The position numbers were made by a program, and so were the translations under genes. Under the pieces are notes generated by a model. The model ran no database searches. It was not told where the DNA came from and saw nothing but the letters and a program-made list of their open reading frames with translations. 64,000 nucleotides of DNA from Pseudonocardia humida. GTDB taxonomy: Bacteria; Actinomycetota; Actinomycetes; Mycobacteriales; Pseudonocardiaceae. Location: contig NZ_JAGSOV010000033.1 in NCBI RefSeq assembly GCF_023898865.1, forward strand, positions 1 to 64,000, given 5' to 3'. Positions 34,080 through 43,665 of the stretch are shown piece after piece (position 1 is the first letter of the stretch; every line of letters starts with the position of its first letter).

Positions 34080-35168
34080 GTGCCCGTCGACCGGTTCGCC
34101 CATCCCGCCGCCCTGGCCGGTCCGCCGATCCCGTGGTCGCGGCTGCGGCGGATCCTCGTCGTGCGCCCGGACAACCTCGGCGACGTGCTGCTCACCGGAC
34201 CGGCGCTCGCCGCGCTGCGCGCCGCCGCCCCGGGGGCGCGGATCGAGCTGCTCGCCTCGCCCGGCGGGGCCGCGGCGGCCGCCCTGCTGCCCGAGGTCGA
34301 CGACGTCGTGGTGGCCCGGGTGTCCTGGCAGCGGATCGAGACCGGGCCCGCCGAACCCGGTCCTCCCGACCCCGGTCTGGTCGAGGAGCTCGCCGCCCGC
34401 GGCTACGACGCCGCCGTCCTGCTGACCTCGTTCTCCCAGTCGCCGTGGCCCGCGGCCTACGTCTGCCAGCTGGCCGGCATCGGGATCCGGGCCGGGCTGA
34501 GCAAGGAGTTCGGCGGCGCCGGGCTGACCCACTGGGTGCCCTCGCCCGACGACGAGCTGCACCAGGTCGACCGCGCCCTGCACCTGCTGGAGCGGCTCGG
34601 CGTGCCGGGGCGGGGGACCGACCTGCACGCGCGGGTCGAGCCCGCGGCCGCGCAGGACCTGCTCGACGCCTCCGGGATCGCAGGTCCCTACGCGGTGCTG
34701 CTGCCCGGCGCGTCCTGCCCGTCGCGGCGCTACCCGGCCGCGCGGTTCCGGGAGGTCGTGCGGCTGCTGGGGCAGGAGGGGCTGCCGGTCGTGGTGTCCG
34801 GTCCGGCCGCCGAGGCCGAGCTGGTCGCCGAGGTGGCCGACGGGCTGCCCGGGGCGGTGGCCGCGGCCGGCGGGCTGGACGTGCCGGGCCTGGCCGCGCT
34901 GCTGGCCGGGGCCGAGGTCGTGGTGGCCAACAACAGCGGCGGCACCCACCTCGCCGACGCCGTCGGCACGCCGGTGGTGGTGCTGTTCGCCGGCACCGAG
35001 CTGGCCGCGCAGTACCGCCCCCGCTCGGTGCCCGCCGCGGTGCTGGGCCGCCCGACGGCGTGCACGCCGTGCCGGCAGTTCCGCTGCCCGTTCCACCTGG
35101 AGTGCCTCGACGTCCCGCCGGCCGAGGTGGCCGCCGCGGCGCTGCGGCTGGTGCCGGCCCGCGCTTGA
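34080..35168 (+). CDS. GT9 (heptosyltransferase-like) glycosyltransferase
   Basis: A 362-residue GT9 protein: RRILVVRPDNLGDVLLTGPA is the classical heptosyltransferase opening, with AVLLPGASCPSRRYPAARFREV and VVVANNSGGTHLADAVGTPVVVLFAGT in the C-terminal donor domain. The end has the Cys cluster CTPCRQFRCPFHLECLD. It is divergent from the three leftward glycosyltransferase genes across 80 bases, and the four very likely build one envelope or secreted glycan. The GTG start at 34080 is the first in frame; an upstream site is weak. Confidence 0.9.
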   Translation: MPVDRFAHPAALAGPPIPWSRLRRILVVRPDNLGDVLLTGPALAALRAAAPGARIELLASPGGAAAAALLPEVDDVVVARVSWQRIETGPAEPGPPDPGLVEELAARGYDAAVLLTSFSQSPWPAAYVCQLAGIGIRAGLSKEFGGAGLTHWVPSPDDELHQVDRALHLLERLGVPGRGTDLHARVEPAAAQDLLDASGIAGPYAVLLPGASCPSRRYPAARFREVVRLLGQEGLPVVVSGPAAEAELVAEVADGLPGAVAAAGGLDVPGLAALLAGAEVVVANNSGGTHLADAVGTPVVVLFAGTELAAQYRPRSVPAAVLGRPTACTPCRQFRCPFHLECLDVPPAEVAAAALRLVPARA

Positions 35169-35185
35169 CCACGCTCCGGGTCGAT

Positions 35186-35238
35186 CTCAGCGATCGCTCA
35201 GCATGCGGTGACGGCGCCGCAGTGGCTGCCCCTAGCGT
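35186..35238 (+). promoter_or_regulatory. Probable promoter region of the ABC/MFP operon
   Basis: TAGCGT (35233-35238) resembles the -10 hexamers elsewhere in this window, with GTGACG (35208-35213) as a moderate -35 at 19 bases. Upstream, CTCAGC is repeated at 35186-35191 and 35197-35202, an 11-base period suited to an OmpR-type regulator, and it encloses the palindrome AGCGATCGCT. Confidence 0.4.
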
Positions 35239-35310
35239 GTCAAGGGCGCCACCCGTCCTGGTGAGGACCCCGGTGGCGGTACTCGCACGTCCGACAGGCA
35301 GGTTGTCCCG

Positions 35311-36627
35311 ATGACCGTCATCGTCCGATCGTTCCGCCGGCACCCCCGGCGCTACACGGCCGTGCTGGTCGTGCTCGTGCTGGTGGTGGCGGCCACGATC
35401 TGGCTGGTCACCCGGTCGACCGCGGCCGCGGAGCCGCAGCTGGCCACCGCGCGCACGGGTCAGCTCGACCGCACCGTGGTCGTCACCGGGACCATCGAGC
35501 CGACCCAGCGCGCCGACCTCGACTTCCCGGCCGGTGGGGAGGTCGTCTCGGTCACCGCCGCGGTGGGCCAGCAGGTCGCCGCCGGGCAGGCGCTGGCCGC
35601 CGTCGACTCGGCCGCGCTGTCCGGCCAGGTCGCGCAGGCGCGTTCGGCGCTGGCCTCGGCCGAGGCGCGACTGGCCGCCGACCGCTCGGCCGACGCCTCC
35701 GCCGAGCAGATCGCCGCCGACCGCGCCGCCGTCGACTCCGCGCGGGCCCAGCTCGACGTCGCCCGGCGCAACGAGGCCAACGCCACCCTGACCGCGCCCT
35801 TCGCCGGCACGGTCGCCGCGGTCAACGTGACCCTCGGCGAGCAGGTGACGGCGGGCGGGGGCGGCTCGTCGGCCGCGTCCGCCGCCGCGTCCGCCGCGTC
35901 CGCCGCGTCGGGGGGCCTCGGCGGCCAGGGCGGTGCGGGCGGTCCGGGCGGGGGCATCAGCGCGAGCGGTGGGGCGGCGGTGTCCTCCGGGTCGACCTCC
36001 GCCACCGCCGCCCCGGGCACGGCCCACGTGGTGGTCGTCAGCACCGGCTCCTACATCGTCGACGCCACCGTGGACGACACCCAGGTCGGCGAGCTGCGCC
36101 CGGGCCTGGCCGCGAACATCACCCCGAACGGCGCCGTCGAGGCCGTCCCCGGCACGGTCGAGTCCGTCGCGCTCGTGGCCACCTCCAGCTCCGGGGTGGC
36201 CGGCTACCCCGTCACGATCAGCGTCACCGGCAGCCCGCCCGGCCTGCACATCGGCTCGACGGCCCAGGTGGAGATCGTGACCGAGCGGATCACCGACGCC
36301 GTGCTGGTGCCCAGCGCCGCCGTGCGCGGCGGCGGCGGCGAGACCACCGTCGTCGTCCGCGAGGGCGACGAGGACGTCACCCGCCCGGTGACGCCCGGCG
36401 CGACGTCCGGCGGGCGCACGCAGATCCTGCGCGGTCTGGCCTCCGGCGAGCAGGTCGTGCTGCCCGAGACCGGCGAGGCGCCCCCGCAGTCCGGCTTCGG
36501 GTTCGGCAACCGGCCCGGCGGCGGTCAGGGCGGCGACCAGGGCGGGCAGGGCGGCGACCCCGGCGGCGGGGGCACGCCGCCCGCGCAGAGCCCCGCTCCG
36601 GACGGCGAGCCCGGGGGCGGTTCGTGA
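35311..36627 (+). CDS. Membrane-fusion protein (MacA/HlyD-like) 1 of an ABC exporter
   Basis: A 438-residue protein: N-terminal anchor helix (TAVLVVLVLVVAATIWLV), a split biotinyl-lipoyl domain (FPAGGEVVSVTAAVGQQVAAG and TAPFAGTVAAVNVTLGEQV) around an Ala-rich helical hairpin, a beta-barrel and a Gly/Pro-rich tail. An Ala/Ser then Gly-rich insert (about 188-230), coded by near-perfect TCCGCCGCG repeats, follows the second lipoyl half. In monoderms these adaptors stand outside the membrane and stabilise the MacB-like permease. Its stop overlaps the GTG of the ATPase gene. Confidence 0.88.
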   Translation: MTVIVRSFRRHPRRYTAVLVVLVLVVAATIWLVTRSTAAAEPQLATARTGQLDRTVVVTGTIEPTQRADLDFPAGGEVVSVTAAVGQQVAAGQALAAVDSAALSGQVAQARSALASAEARLAADRSADASAEQIAADRAAVDSARAQLDVARRNEANATLTAPFAGTVAAVNVTLGEQVTAGGGGSSAASAAASAASAASGGLGGQGGAGGPGGGISASGGAAVSSGSTSATAAPGTAHVVVVSTGSYIVDATVDDTQVGELRPGLAANITPNGAVEAVPGTVESVALVATSSSGVAGYPVTISVTGSPPGLHIGSTAQVEIVTERITDAVLVPSAAVRGGGGETTVVVREGDEDVTRPVTPGATSGGRTQILRGLASGEQVVLPETGEAPPQSGFGFGNRPGGGQGGDQGGQGGDPGGGGTPPAQSPAPDGEPGGGS

Positions 36628-37394
36628 GCAGCGATCCGACCGCGCCGATCAGCACGACCCCGGCCGTCGGGGAGCCGCTCATCCAGCTCGAGGGCACCAG
36701 CAAGACCTACCGCAGCGGCGAGCTGCAGGTCACCGCGCTGCAGCCCACCACGCTGCGCGTCGACGCCGGCGAGTTCCTGGCGATCATGGGACCGTCCGGC
36801 TCCGGCAAGTCGACGCTGATGAACGTGCTGGGCTGCCTCGACGTCGCCAGCTCGGGCACCTACCGGCTGGCAGGCTCGGACGTCGGGTCGCTGTCGGAGG
36901 AGGAGCTGGCCGAGATCCGCAACCGGCGGATCGGCTTCGTGTTCCAGCAGTTCAACCTGCTCGCCTCGATGCCGGCGTGGCGCAACGTGGAGCTGCCGCT
37001 GTGCTACGCCGGGGTGTCGCGGACCGAGCGCCGGGAGCGGGCGCTGGCCGCGCTGGAGCGGGTGGGCCTGGCCGATCGCAGCGACCACCGCCCCGGCGAG
37101 CTGTCCGGCGGCCAGCAGCAGCGGGTGGCCGTGGCCCGTGCGCTGGTCACCGAACCCGCGCTGCTGCTGGCCGACGAGCCCACCGGCAACCTCGACTCGA
37201 CCTCGACCGCCGACGTGCTGGGTCTGCTCGCCGAGCTGCACGACGCCGGGCGCACCATCGTGCTGATCACCCACGAGGACGACGTCGCCGCCGCGGCCGA
37301 CCGCATCGTTCGGCTGCACGACGGCACCGTCGTCTCCGACCGGTCGAACGCGCCCCGCGCGGGCCTGCACCGGGCCGGGAAGGTCCCGTCGTGA
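36624..37394 (+). CDS. MacB-type ABC transporter ATPase
   Basis: A 256-residue ATPase with Walker A GPSGSGKST (K62), Q-loop FVFQQFNLLA, signature LSGGQQQRVAVARA (160-173), Walker B LLLADEPTGNLDS (D184, E185) and a switch His in VLITHEDD. All catalytic residues are present. It belongs to the LolD/MacB group that drives mechanotransmission rather than direct substrate threading. GTGA overlaps at both ends bind it to the adaptor and permease genes. Confidence 0.95.
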   Translation: MSSDPTAPISTTPAVGEPLIQLEGTSKTYRSGELQVTALQPTTLRVDAGEFLAIMGPSGSGKSTLMNVLGCLDVASSGTYRLAGSDVGSLSEEELAEIRNRRIGFVFQQFNLLASMPAWRNVELPLCYAGVSRTERRERALAALERVGLADRSDHRPGELSGGQQQRVAVARALVTEPALLLADEPTGNLDSTSTADVLGLLAELHDAGRTIVLITHEDDVAAAADRIVRLHDGTVVSDRSNAPRAGLHRAGKVPS

Positions 37395-38620
37395 ACTGGT
37401 GGGAGACCGTCCGCACCGGCTACGACGCCGTCCGGGCGCACCGGCTGCGCTCCGCGCTGACCATGCTCGGCATCCTGATCGGCATCGCCGCGGTGATGCT
37501 CACCGTGGGCCTGGGCCTGGGCGCCCAGGCCACCATCGGCGCGCAGATCAACTCCCTGGGTAGCAACCTGCTCGTCGTCACCCCGGGCAGCACGACCACC
37601 AACGGGGTGCGCGGCGGGCAGGGCAGCGCGGCCACCCTCACCATGGCCGACGCCACCGCGCTGACCGACGAGCAGGTCGCGCCGGACGTGGCGGGCGTCG
37701 CCCCGACCGTGCAGCGCCCGGGCTCGCTCGCCGTCGCCGGCACCAACTGGACGACCAGCGTCGTCGGCACCACCGAGGACTGGTCGCAGGTGCGGGCCCG
37801 CACCGTCACCAACGGCCGGTTCCTCTCCGCGGACGACGTCAGCGGCAAGGCCGCGGTCGTCGTGCTCGGCTCGACGACGGCCGCCGAGCTGTTCGGCGAG
37901 GAGAACGCCGTCGGGCGCACCGTCACCGTGTCCGGGGTGCCGATGACCGTGGTCGGCATCCTCGACCCGGGCGGCAGCTCCCCGCTGGGCGACCAGGACG
38001 ACCAGGCGGTCGTGCCGATCAGTGTGGCCGCCGAGCGGATCTTCGGCGGCACCGCCCGCGGCACCGTGCAGACGATCTTCGTGCAGGCGGAGAGCACCGA
38101 GGCGCTCTCGGCGGCGCACCAGGAGGTCAGCTCGCTGCTGCTGGCCATGCACCGGATCACCGACCCGACCGCCCCGGACTTCACCATCACCACCCAGCAG
38201 TCGATCCTCGACATCGCCAACTCGATCACCGGCGCGCTCACCGCGGTGCTCAGCGGCATCGCCGGGATCTCGCTGCTGGTCGGCGGGATCGGCGTCATGA
38301 ACATCATGCTGGTCTCGGTGACCGAGCGGATCCGCGAGATCGGGCTGCGCAAGGCGCTCGGCGCCACGCCGAAGGTCATCCGCCGCCAGTTCCTGGTCGA
38401 GGCCGCGGTCCTCGGCCTGGCCGGCGGGATCGCCGGGGTGGTCGTCGGGGTCGCCGGGTCGGCCGCGCTGTCCAACGCCATCGGCCAGCCGATCGTCGTC
38501 TCACCGTCGGCCACGCTGATGGCGCTGGCGGTCTCGATCGGCATCGGCCTGCTGTTCGGGGTCTACCCGGCCAGCCGCGCCGCGCGGTTGGCCCCCATCG
38601 ACGCGCTGCGCAGCGAGTGA
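37391..38620 (+). CDS. MacB/FtsX-type ABC permease
   Basis: A 409-residue permease. Helix 1 is within ALTMLGILIGIAAVMLTVG, then a large extracytoplasmic MacB_PCD domain (about 40-270), then three helices containing GIAGISLLVGGIGVMNIMLV, the conserved TERIREIGLRKALGA coupling segment and GLLFGVYPASRAARL. That is the standard four-helix MacB topology. The GTG start overlaps the ATPase stop. It likely works as a dimer with two ATPases and the flanking adaptors to export a peptide, siderophore or lipid; nothing identifies the cargo. Confidence 0.94.
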   Translation: MNWWETVRTGYDAVRAHRLRSALTMLGILIGIAAVMLTVGLGLGAQATIGAQINSLGSNLLVVTPGSTTTNGVRGGQGSAATLTMADATALTDEQVAPDVAGVAPTVQRPGSLAVAGTNWTTSVVGTTEDWSQVRARTVTNGRFLSADDVSGKAAVVVLGSTTAAELFGEENAVGRTVTVSGVPMTVVGILDPGGSSPLGDQDDQAVVPISVAAERIFGGTARGTVQTIFVQAESTEALSAAHQEVSSLLLAMHRITDPTAPDFTITTQQSILDIANSITGALTAVLSGIAGISLLVGGIGVMNIMLVSVTERIREIGLRKALGATPKVIRRQFLVEAAVLGLAGGIAGVVVGVAGSAALSNAIGQPIVVSPSATLMALAVSIGIGLLFGVYPASRAARLAPIDALRSE

Positions 38621-38666
38621 GTGGAGACAGGCCCGTGAGAGCGCCAGAGAACGCAGGGAGTCGGAC

Positions 38667-41084
<2,418 letters not shown>

Positions 41085-41086
41085 CG

Positions 41087-41118
41087 GTCGCGGCCCGGCT
41101 CAGTAGCCGGGCCGCGAC
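41087..41118. terminator. Bidirectional 14-bp hairpin terminator overlapping the aldolase end
   Basis: A perfect 14-base stem, GTCGCGGCCCGGCT (41087-41100) with AGCCGGGCCGCGAC (41105-41118), around the loop CAGT. It starts 3 bases after the membrane-fusion protein stop. The aldolase stop codon lies at the loop (41100-41102) and its last codons form the other arm. One hairpin can therefore serve both convergent genes. Confidence 0.8.
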
Positions 41119-41939
41119 GACGGGTCGCCGTCCCGCCCGGCGCTGGTCGCCGGGTCGAGCGCGGCCCACCGCCGGGAGATCGCCCCGCCCAGCAGGGCGA
41201 GGTCCTGCCCGACGGTGAGCAGCCGCACCCCGCGCCCCGCCCAGTGCGCGCCCATCTCCGCGTCCGAGCAGTGCAGGCCGACGACGACCCCGGCGTCCCG
41301 GCAGGTCGTGACGATCCCCTCGATGAGGTCGTCGACGGCGGGGGAGTCGCGGTAGGTCGCGCGGTCGAACCCGCAGCCGAGCGCCAGGTCGTTGGGTCCG
41401 ATGTAGACGCCGTCGACGCCGGGCACGCGGACGATCTCGGCGAGCGCGTCGACCGCGGCCCGCGTCTCCACCATGACCAGGCACAGCACCGCCGCGTCCT
41501 GCTCGCCCGGGGCGGGCGCCCCGTCGTCGCGCACACCGGCCCACATCGGCCCCCAGCTGCGCGCCCCGGCCGGCGGGTACCGGCAGGCCGCGGCGGCGGC
41601 CGCCGCCTCGACGGCGCTGTTGACCATCGGCACGATCACCCCGAAGGCGCCGACGTCGAGCGCCCGCATGATCGACGCCGGGTCGTTCCACGGCACCCTG
41701 ACCAGTGGGGCCCGGTCGGCGGCCCGCATGGCCTGCAGCATCCCCGGCAGGTCGGCGTAGGTGGCGTGGCCGTGCTGCAGGTCGACGCAGACGTAGTCGA
41801 AGGGGCTGGCCGCCATCAGCTCGGCGACCGCCGCGTCGCGCGTGGAGCTCCACACCCCGAACGCGGCCCGGTCCTGCTCCCACAGCCGGACGAGGTGGGC
41901 CTTGCTGCGGGCGATGACGCCGTCGGTGCTACTGGTCAC
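41100..41939 (-). CDS. HpcH/HpaI-type aldolase
   Basis: A 279-residue TIM-barrel class II (pyruvate) aldolase: DYVCVDLQHGHATYADL with the catalytic-type His region, LVRVPWNDPASIMRALDVGA, the metal-ligand Glu in CLVMVETRAAVDALAEI, and Asp in VYIGPNDLALGCG. Members cleave 4-hydroxy-2-oxo acids to pyruvate plus an aldehyde; the aldehyde here is unknown. It starts with GTG 41939 and is divergent from the XRE-cupin regulator, its probable controller. The last residues (RPGY) are coded by one arm of a terminator hairpin. Confidence 0.92.
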   Translation of the reverse strand: MTSSTDGVIARSKAHLVRLWEQDRAAFGVWSSTRDAAVAELMAASPFDYVCVDLQHGHATYADLPGMLQAMRAADRAPLVRVPWNDPASIMRALDVGAFGVIVPMVNSAVEAAAAAAACRYPPAGARSWGPMWAGVRDDGAPAPGEQDAAVLCLVMVETRAAVDALAEIVRVPGVDGVYIGPNDLALGCGFDRATYRDSPAVDDLIEGIVTTCRDAGVVVGLHCSDAEMGAHWAGRGVRLLTVGQDLALLGGAISRRWAALDPATSAGRDGDPSSRPGY

Positions 41940-42065
41940 GACTTCCGGACATTACGCCGCGGCGAGCTCACCCACCGGGTGATCGAGGCCGACCGGCCGG
42001 TGCGTCCCCGAGCGTCGGGTGCGCGCGGATGGGACGGTGGGGTCCGGCGACCGGGAGGAGCGTGC

Positions 42066-42686
42066 GTGGCGGTGTCGGGCGCGGCAGGCGGCACGACCGA
42101 CGGCGAGCCCGAGCTGCGCCGCCGCCTGGGGGCGGTGATCCGCCGCAGGCGCAAGGCGATGGGCCTCACGCTGGTGCAGCTGGCCGGGCGGGCCGAGCTC
42201 TCGCACCCGTTCCTCAGCCAGCTCGAACGCGGCCTGGTGCGCCCGAGCATGTCCTCGCTGCACCGGATCGCCCAGGCGCTGGGCACCAGCCAGCCCGCGC
42301 TGATGTCGCAGACCCTCGACCCCGGCGACACCCGCGTCGGGCTGGTCCCGGCCGGTGAGGGCATGCCCGTGGACAACCCGGGCGGCTCGGCGCGCTCGCT
42401 GGTCGCCGGCACCCGGGGGCTGTACCCGATGCTGTTCGAGGGCGCGCCGCAGGAGTTCGGGCCGGCCTACGCCCACGACGGCGACGAGTTCATCCACGTG
42501 CTGTCGGGCACGATCGAGGTCGAGATCGTCGGCGAGGGCCTGCACACCGTCCGGACGGGCGACACCCTCTACTACCCGGGCACGCTGGCCCACCGCTGGC
42601 GCGGGCTCGGCGACGAGCACGTGCGGGCGCTGTTCGTCCAGCAGGGCCGCCCCGGCCCCACCCACGACCCGCGACGGCCGGGCTGA
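42066..42686 (+). CDS. XRE-cupin transcriptional regulator
   Basis: A 206-residue regulator. The N-terminal XRE helix-turn-helix (about 18-75) includes GLTLVQLAGRAELSHPFLSQ with ERGLVRPSMSSLHRIAQALG. The C-terminal cupin (about 125-195) has EFIHVLSGTIEVEIV and GDTLYYPGTLAHRW, which probably binds a small effector or metal. GTG 42066 follows GGGAGGAG, clearly better than other starts. It lies between two aldolase genes, divergent from the HpcH type and convergent with the class II one, with stop codons exactly back to back (42684-42689). Likely substrate-responsive control of the surrounding catabolic genes. Confidence 0.92.
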   Translation: MAVSGAAGGTTDGEPELRRRLGAVIRRRRKAMGLTLVQLAGRAELSHPFLSQLERGLVRPSMSSLHRIAQALGTSQPALMSQTLDPGDTRVGLVPAGEGMPVDNPGGSARSLVAGTRGLYPMLFEGAPQEFGPAYAHDGDEFIHVLSGTIEVEIVGEGLHTVRTGDTLYYPGTLAHRWRGLGDEHVRALFVQQGRPGPTHDPRRPG

Positions 42687-43532
42687 TCAGTCGAACAGGT
42701 CGGGGTCGCTGCGCACGATCTCGTCCCACAGCGGCTGGAACGCGAACCAGCCCGCGTAGGCCCCGCCGATCTGGTCGCGGGTGAACCGGGCGTTCTCCGG
42801 GTCGATGATCGTCGGGGTGCCCGCCGCCTCGGCCAGCAGCTGGGCCTGGCAGTTGCGCTCGGTGCTGACGAACCACCACGCCGCCTCGGCCACCGTCTGC
42901 CCGACGGTGAAGATGCCGTGGTTCTGGTGGAAGCACATGCTGTGCGGGCCCAGGCCCTCGGCGAGCAGCCGGGCCGACTCCTCGTCGACGACGACCGCGC
43001 CGCGGCCCTCGGTGACGACGACGTGGTTCTCGTAGAGGGCGCAGGCGTCCTGGGTGATCGGGTCGAGCACCCGGCCCAGCGACGACCACGCCTTGCCGTG
43101 CGTGGAATGCGCGTGGCAGGCCGCGACGACGTCCGGGCGGGCGGCGTGCACGGCCGCGTGGATGACGAACCCGGCCCGGTTGACCGGCTTGTTCCCGTGC
43201 CGCACGGTGCCCTCGTGGTCGACCAGGATCAGGTCGCTGACCCGGATGTGGCGGAAGGACATGCCGAACGGGTTGACCCAGAACATGTCCGGGTGCTCGG
43301 GGTCGCGCACGGTGATGTGCCCGGCCACGCCCTCGCCGAAGCCGAAGCGGCCGAACAGCCGCAGCGCCCCGGCCAGCTGCTCCTTGCGGTACCGGCGCTC
43401 CTCCTCGACGGTGGCGAAGACCGGCGGCTCGGGCAGCGACAGTCCCTCCTGGGTCGGCACGTAGGCCGACATGGAGGCGGAGGCGGCAGGGGCGGTGGAG
43501 GCGGTGGACGGGGACGTCGTCGGCGCGGCCAT
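42687..43532 (-). CDS. Class II aldolase/adducin-family protein
   Basis: A 281-residue protein with the Aldolase_II fold: FGFGEGVAGHITVRDPEHPD, the zinc-site histidines of ACHAHSTHGKAWSSLG, and CFHQNHGIFTVG. Members include fuculose-phosphate aldolases, decarboxylases and adducin-like enzymes. The long FWVNPFGMSFRHI segment fits the oxidised-sugar or aromatic-acid branch. About 25 Ser/Thr/Ala-rich residues precede the domain. ATG 43532 follows a G-rich tract. It is divergent from the acyl-CoA synthetase gene, whose TetR-like operator lies between them. Confidence 0.9.
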   Translation of the reverse strand: MAAPTTSPSTASTAPAASASMSAYVPTQEGLSLPEPPVFATVEEERRYRKEQLAGALRLFGRFGFGEGVAGHITVRDPEHPDMFWVNPFGMSFRHIRVSDLILVDHEGTVRHGNKPVNRAGFVIHAAVHAARPDVVAACHAHSTHGKAWSSLGRVLDPITQDACALYENHVVVTEGRGAVVVDEESARLLAEGLGPHSMCFHQNHGIFTVGQTVAEAAWWFVSTERNCQAQLLAEAAGTPTIIDPENARFTRDQIGGAYAGWFAFQPLWDEIVRSDPDLFD

Positions 43533-43582
43533 CCCCCGACGGTGCGCCCGCCGCGGTGCCGGGTCAAGGGCCACGGTGGTCG

Positions 43583-43612
43583 TTGACAGCGGCCCGGCGG
43601 CGCTCCTAGCGT
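43583..43612 (+). promoter_or_regulatory. Consensus-like promoter of the acyl-CoA synthetase gene
   Basis: TTGACA (43583-43588), an 18-base spacer and TAGCGT (43607-43612) make a near-ideal housekeeping promoter. Transcription would start around 43619, inside the adjoining palindrome. Confidence 0.75.
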
Positions 43613-43628
43613 CTGAACGATCGTTCAG
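43613..43628. promoter_or_regulatory. Perfect palindrome CTGAACGATCGTTCAG (operator)
   Basis: A 16-base perfect palindrome starts directly after the -10 hexamer and covers the expected start point, a classical position for repression. The AACGATCGTT core is typical of TetR-family operators of acyl-CoA genes. The TetR gene at 45413-46102 is the nearest candidate regulator. Confidence 0.75.
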
Positions 43629-43665
43629 CCGACACCGCTCGTCCCGTCCGATGAAGGGCTGGAAC

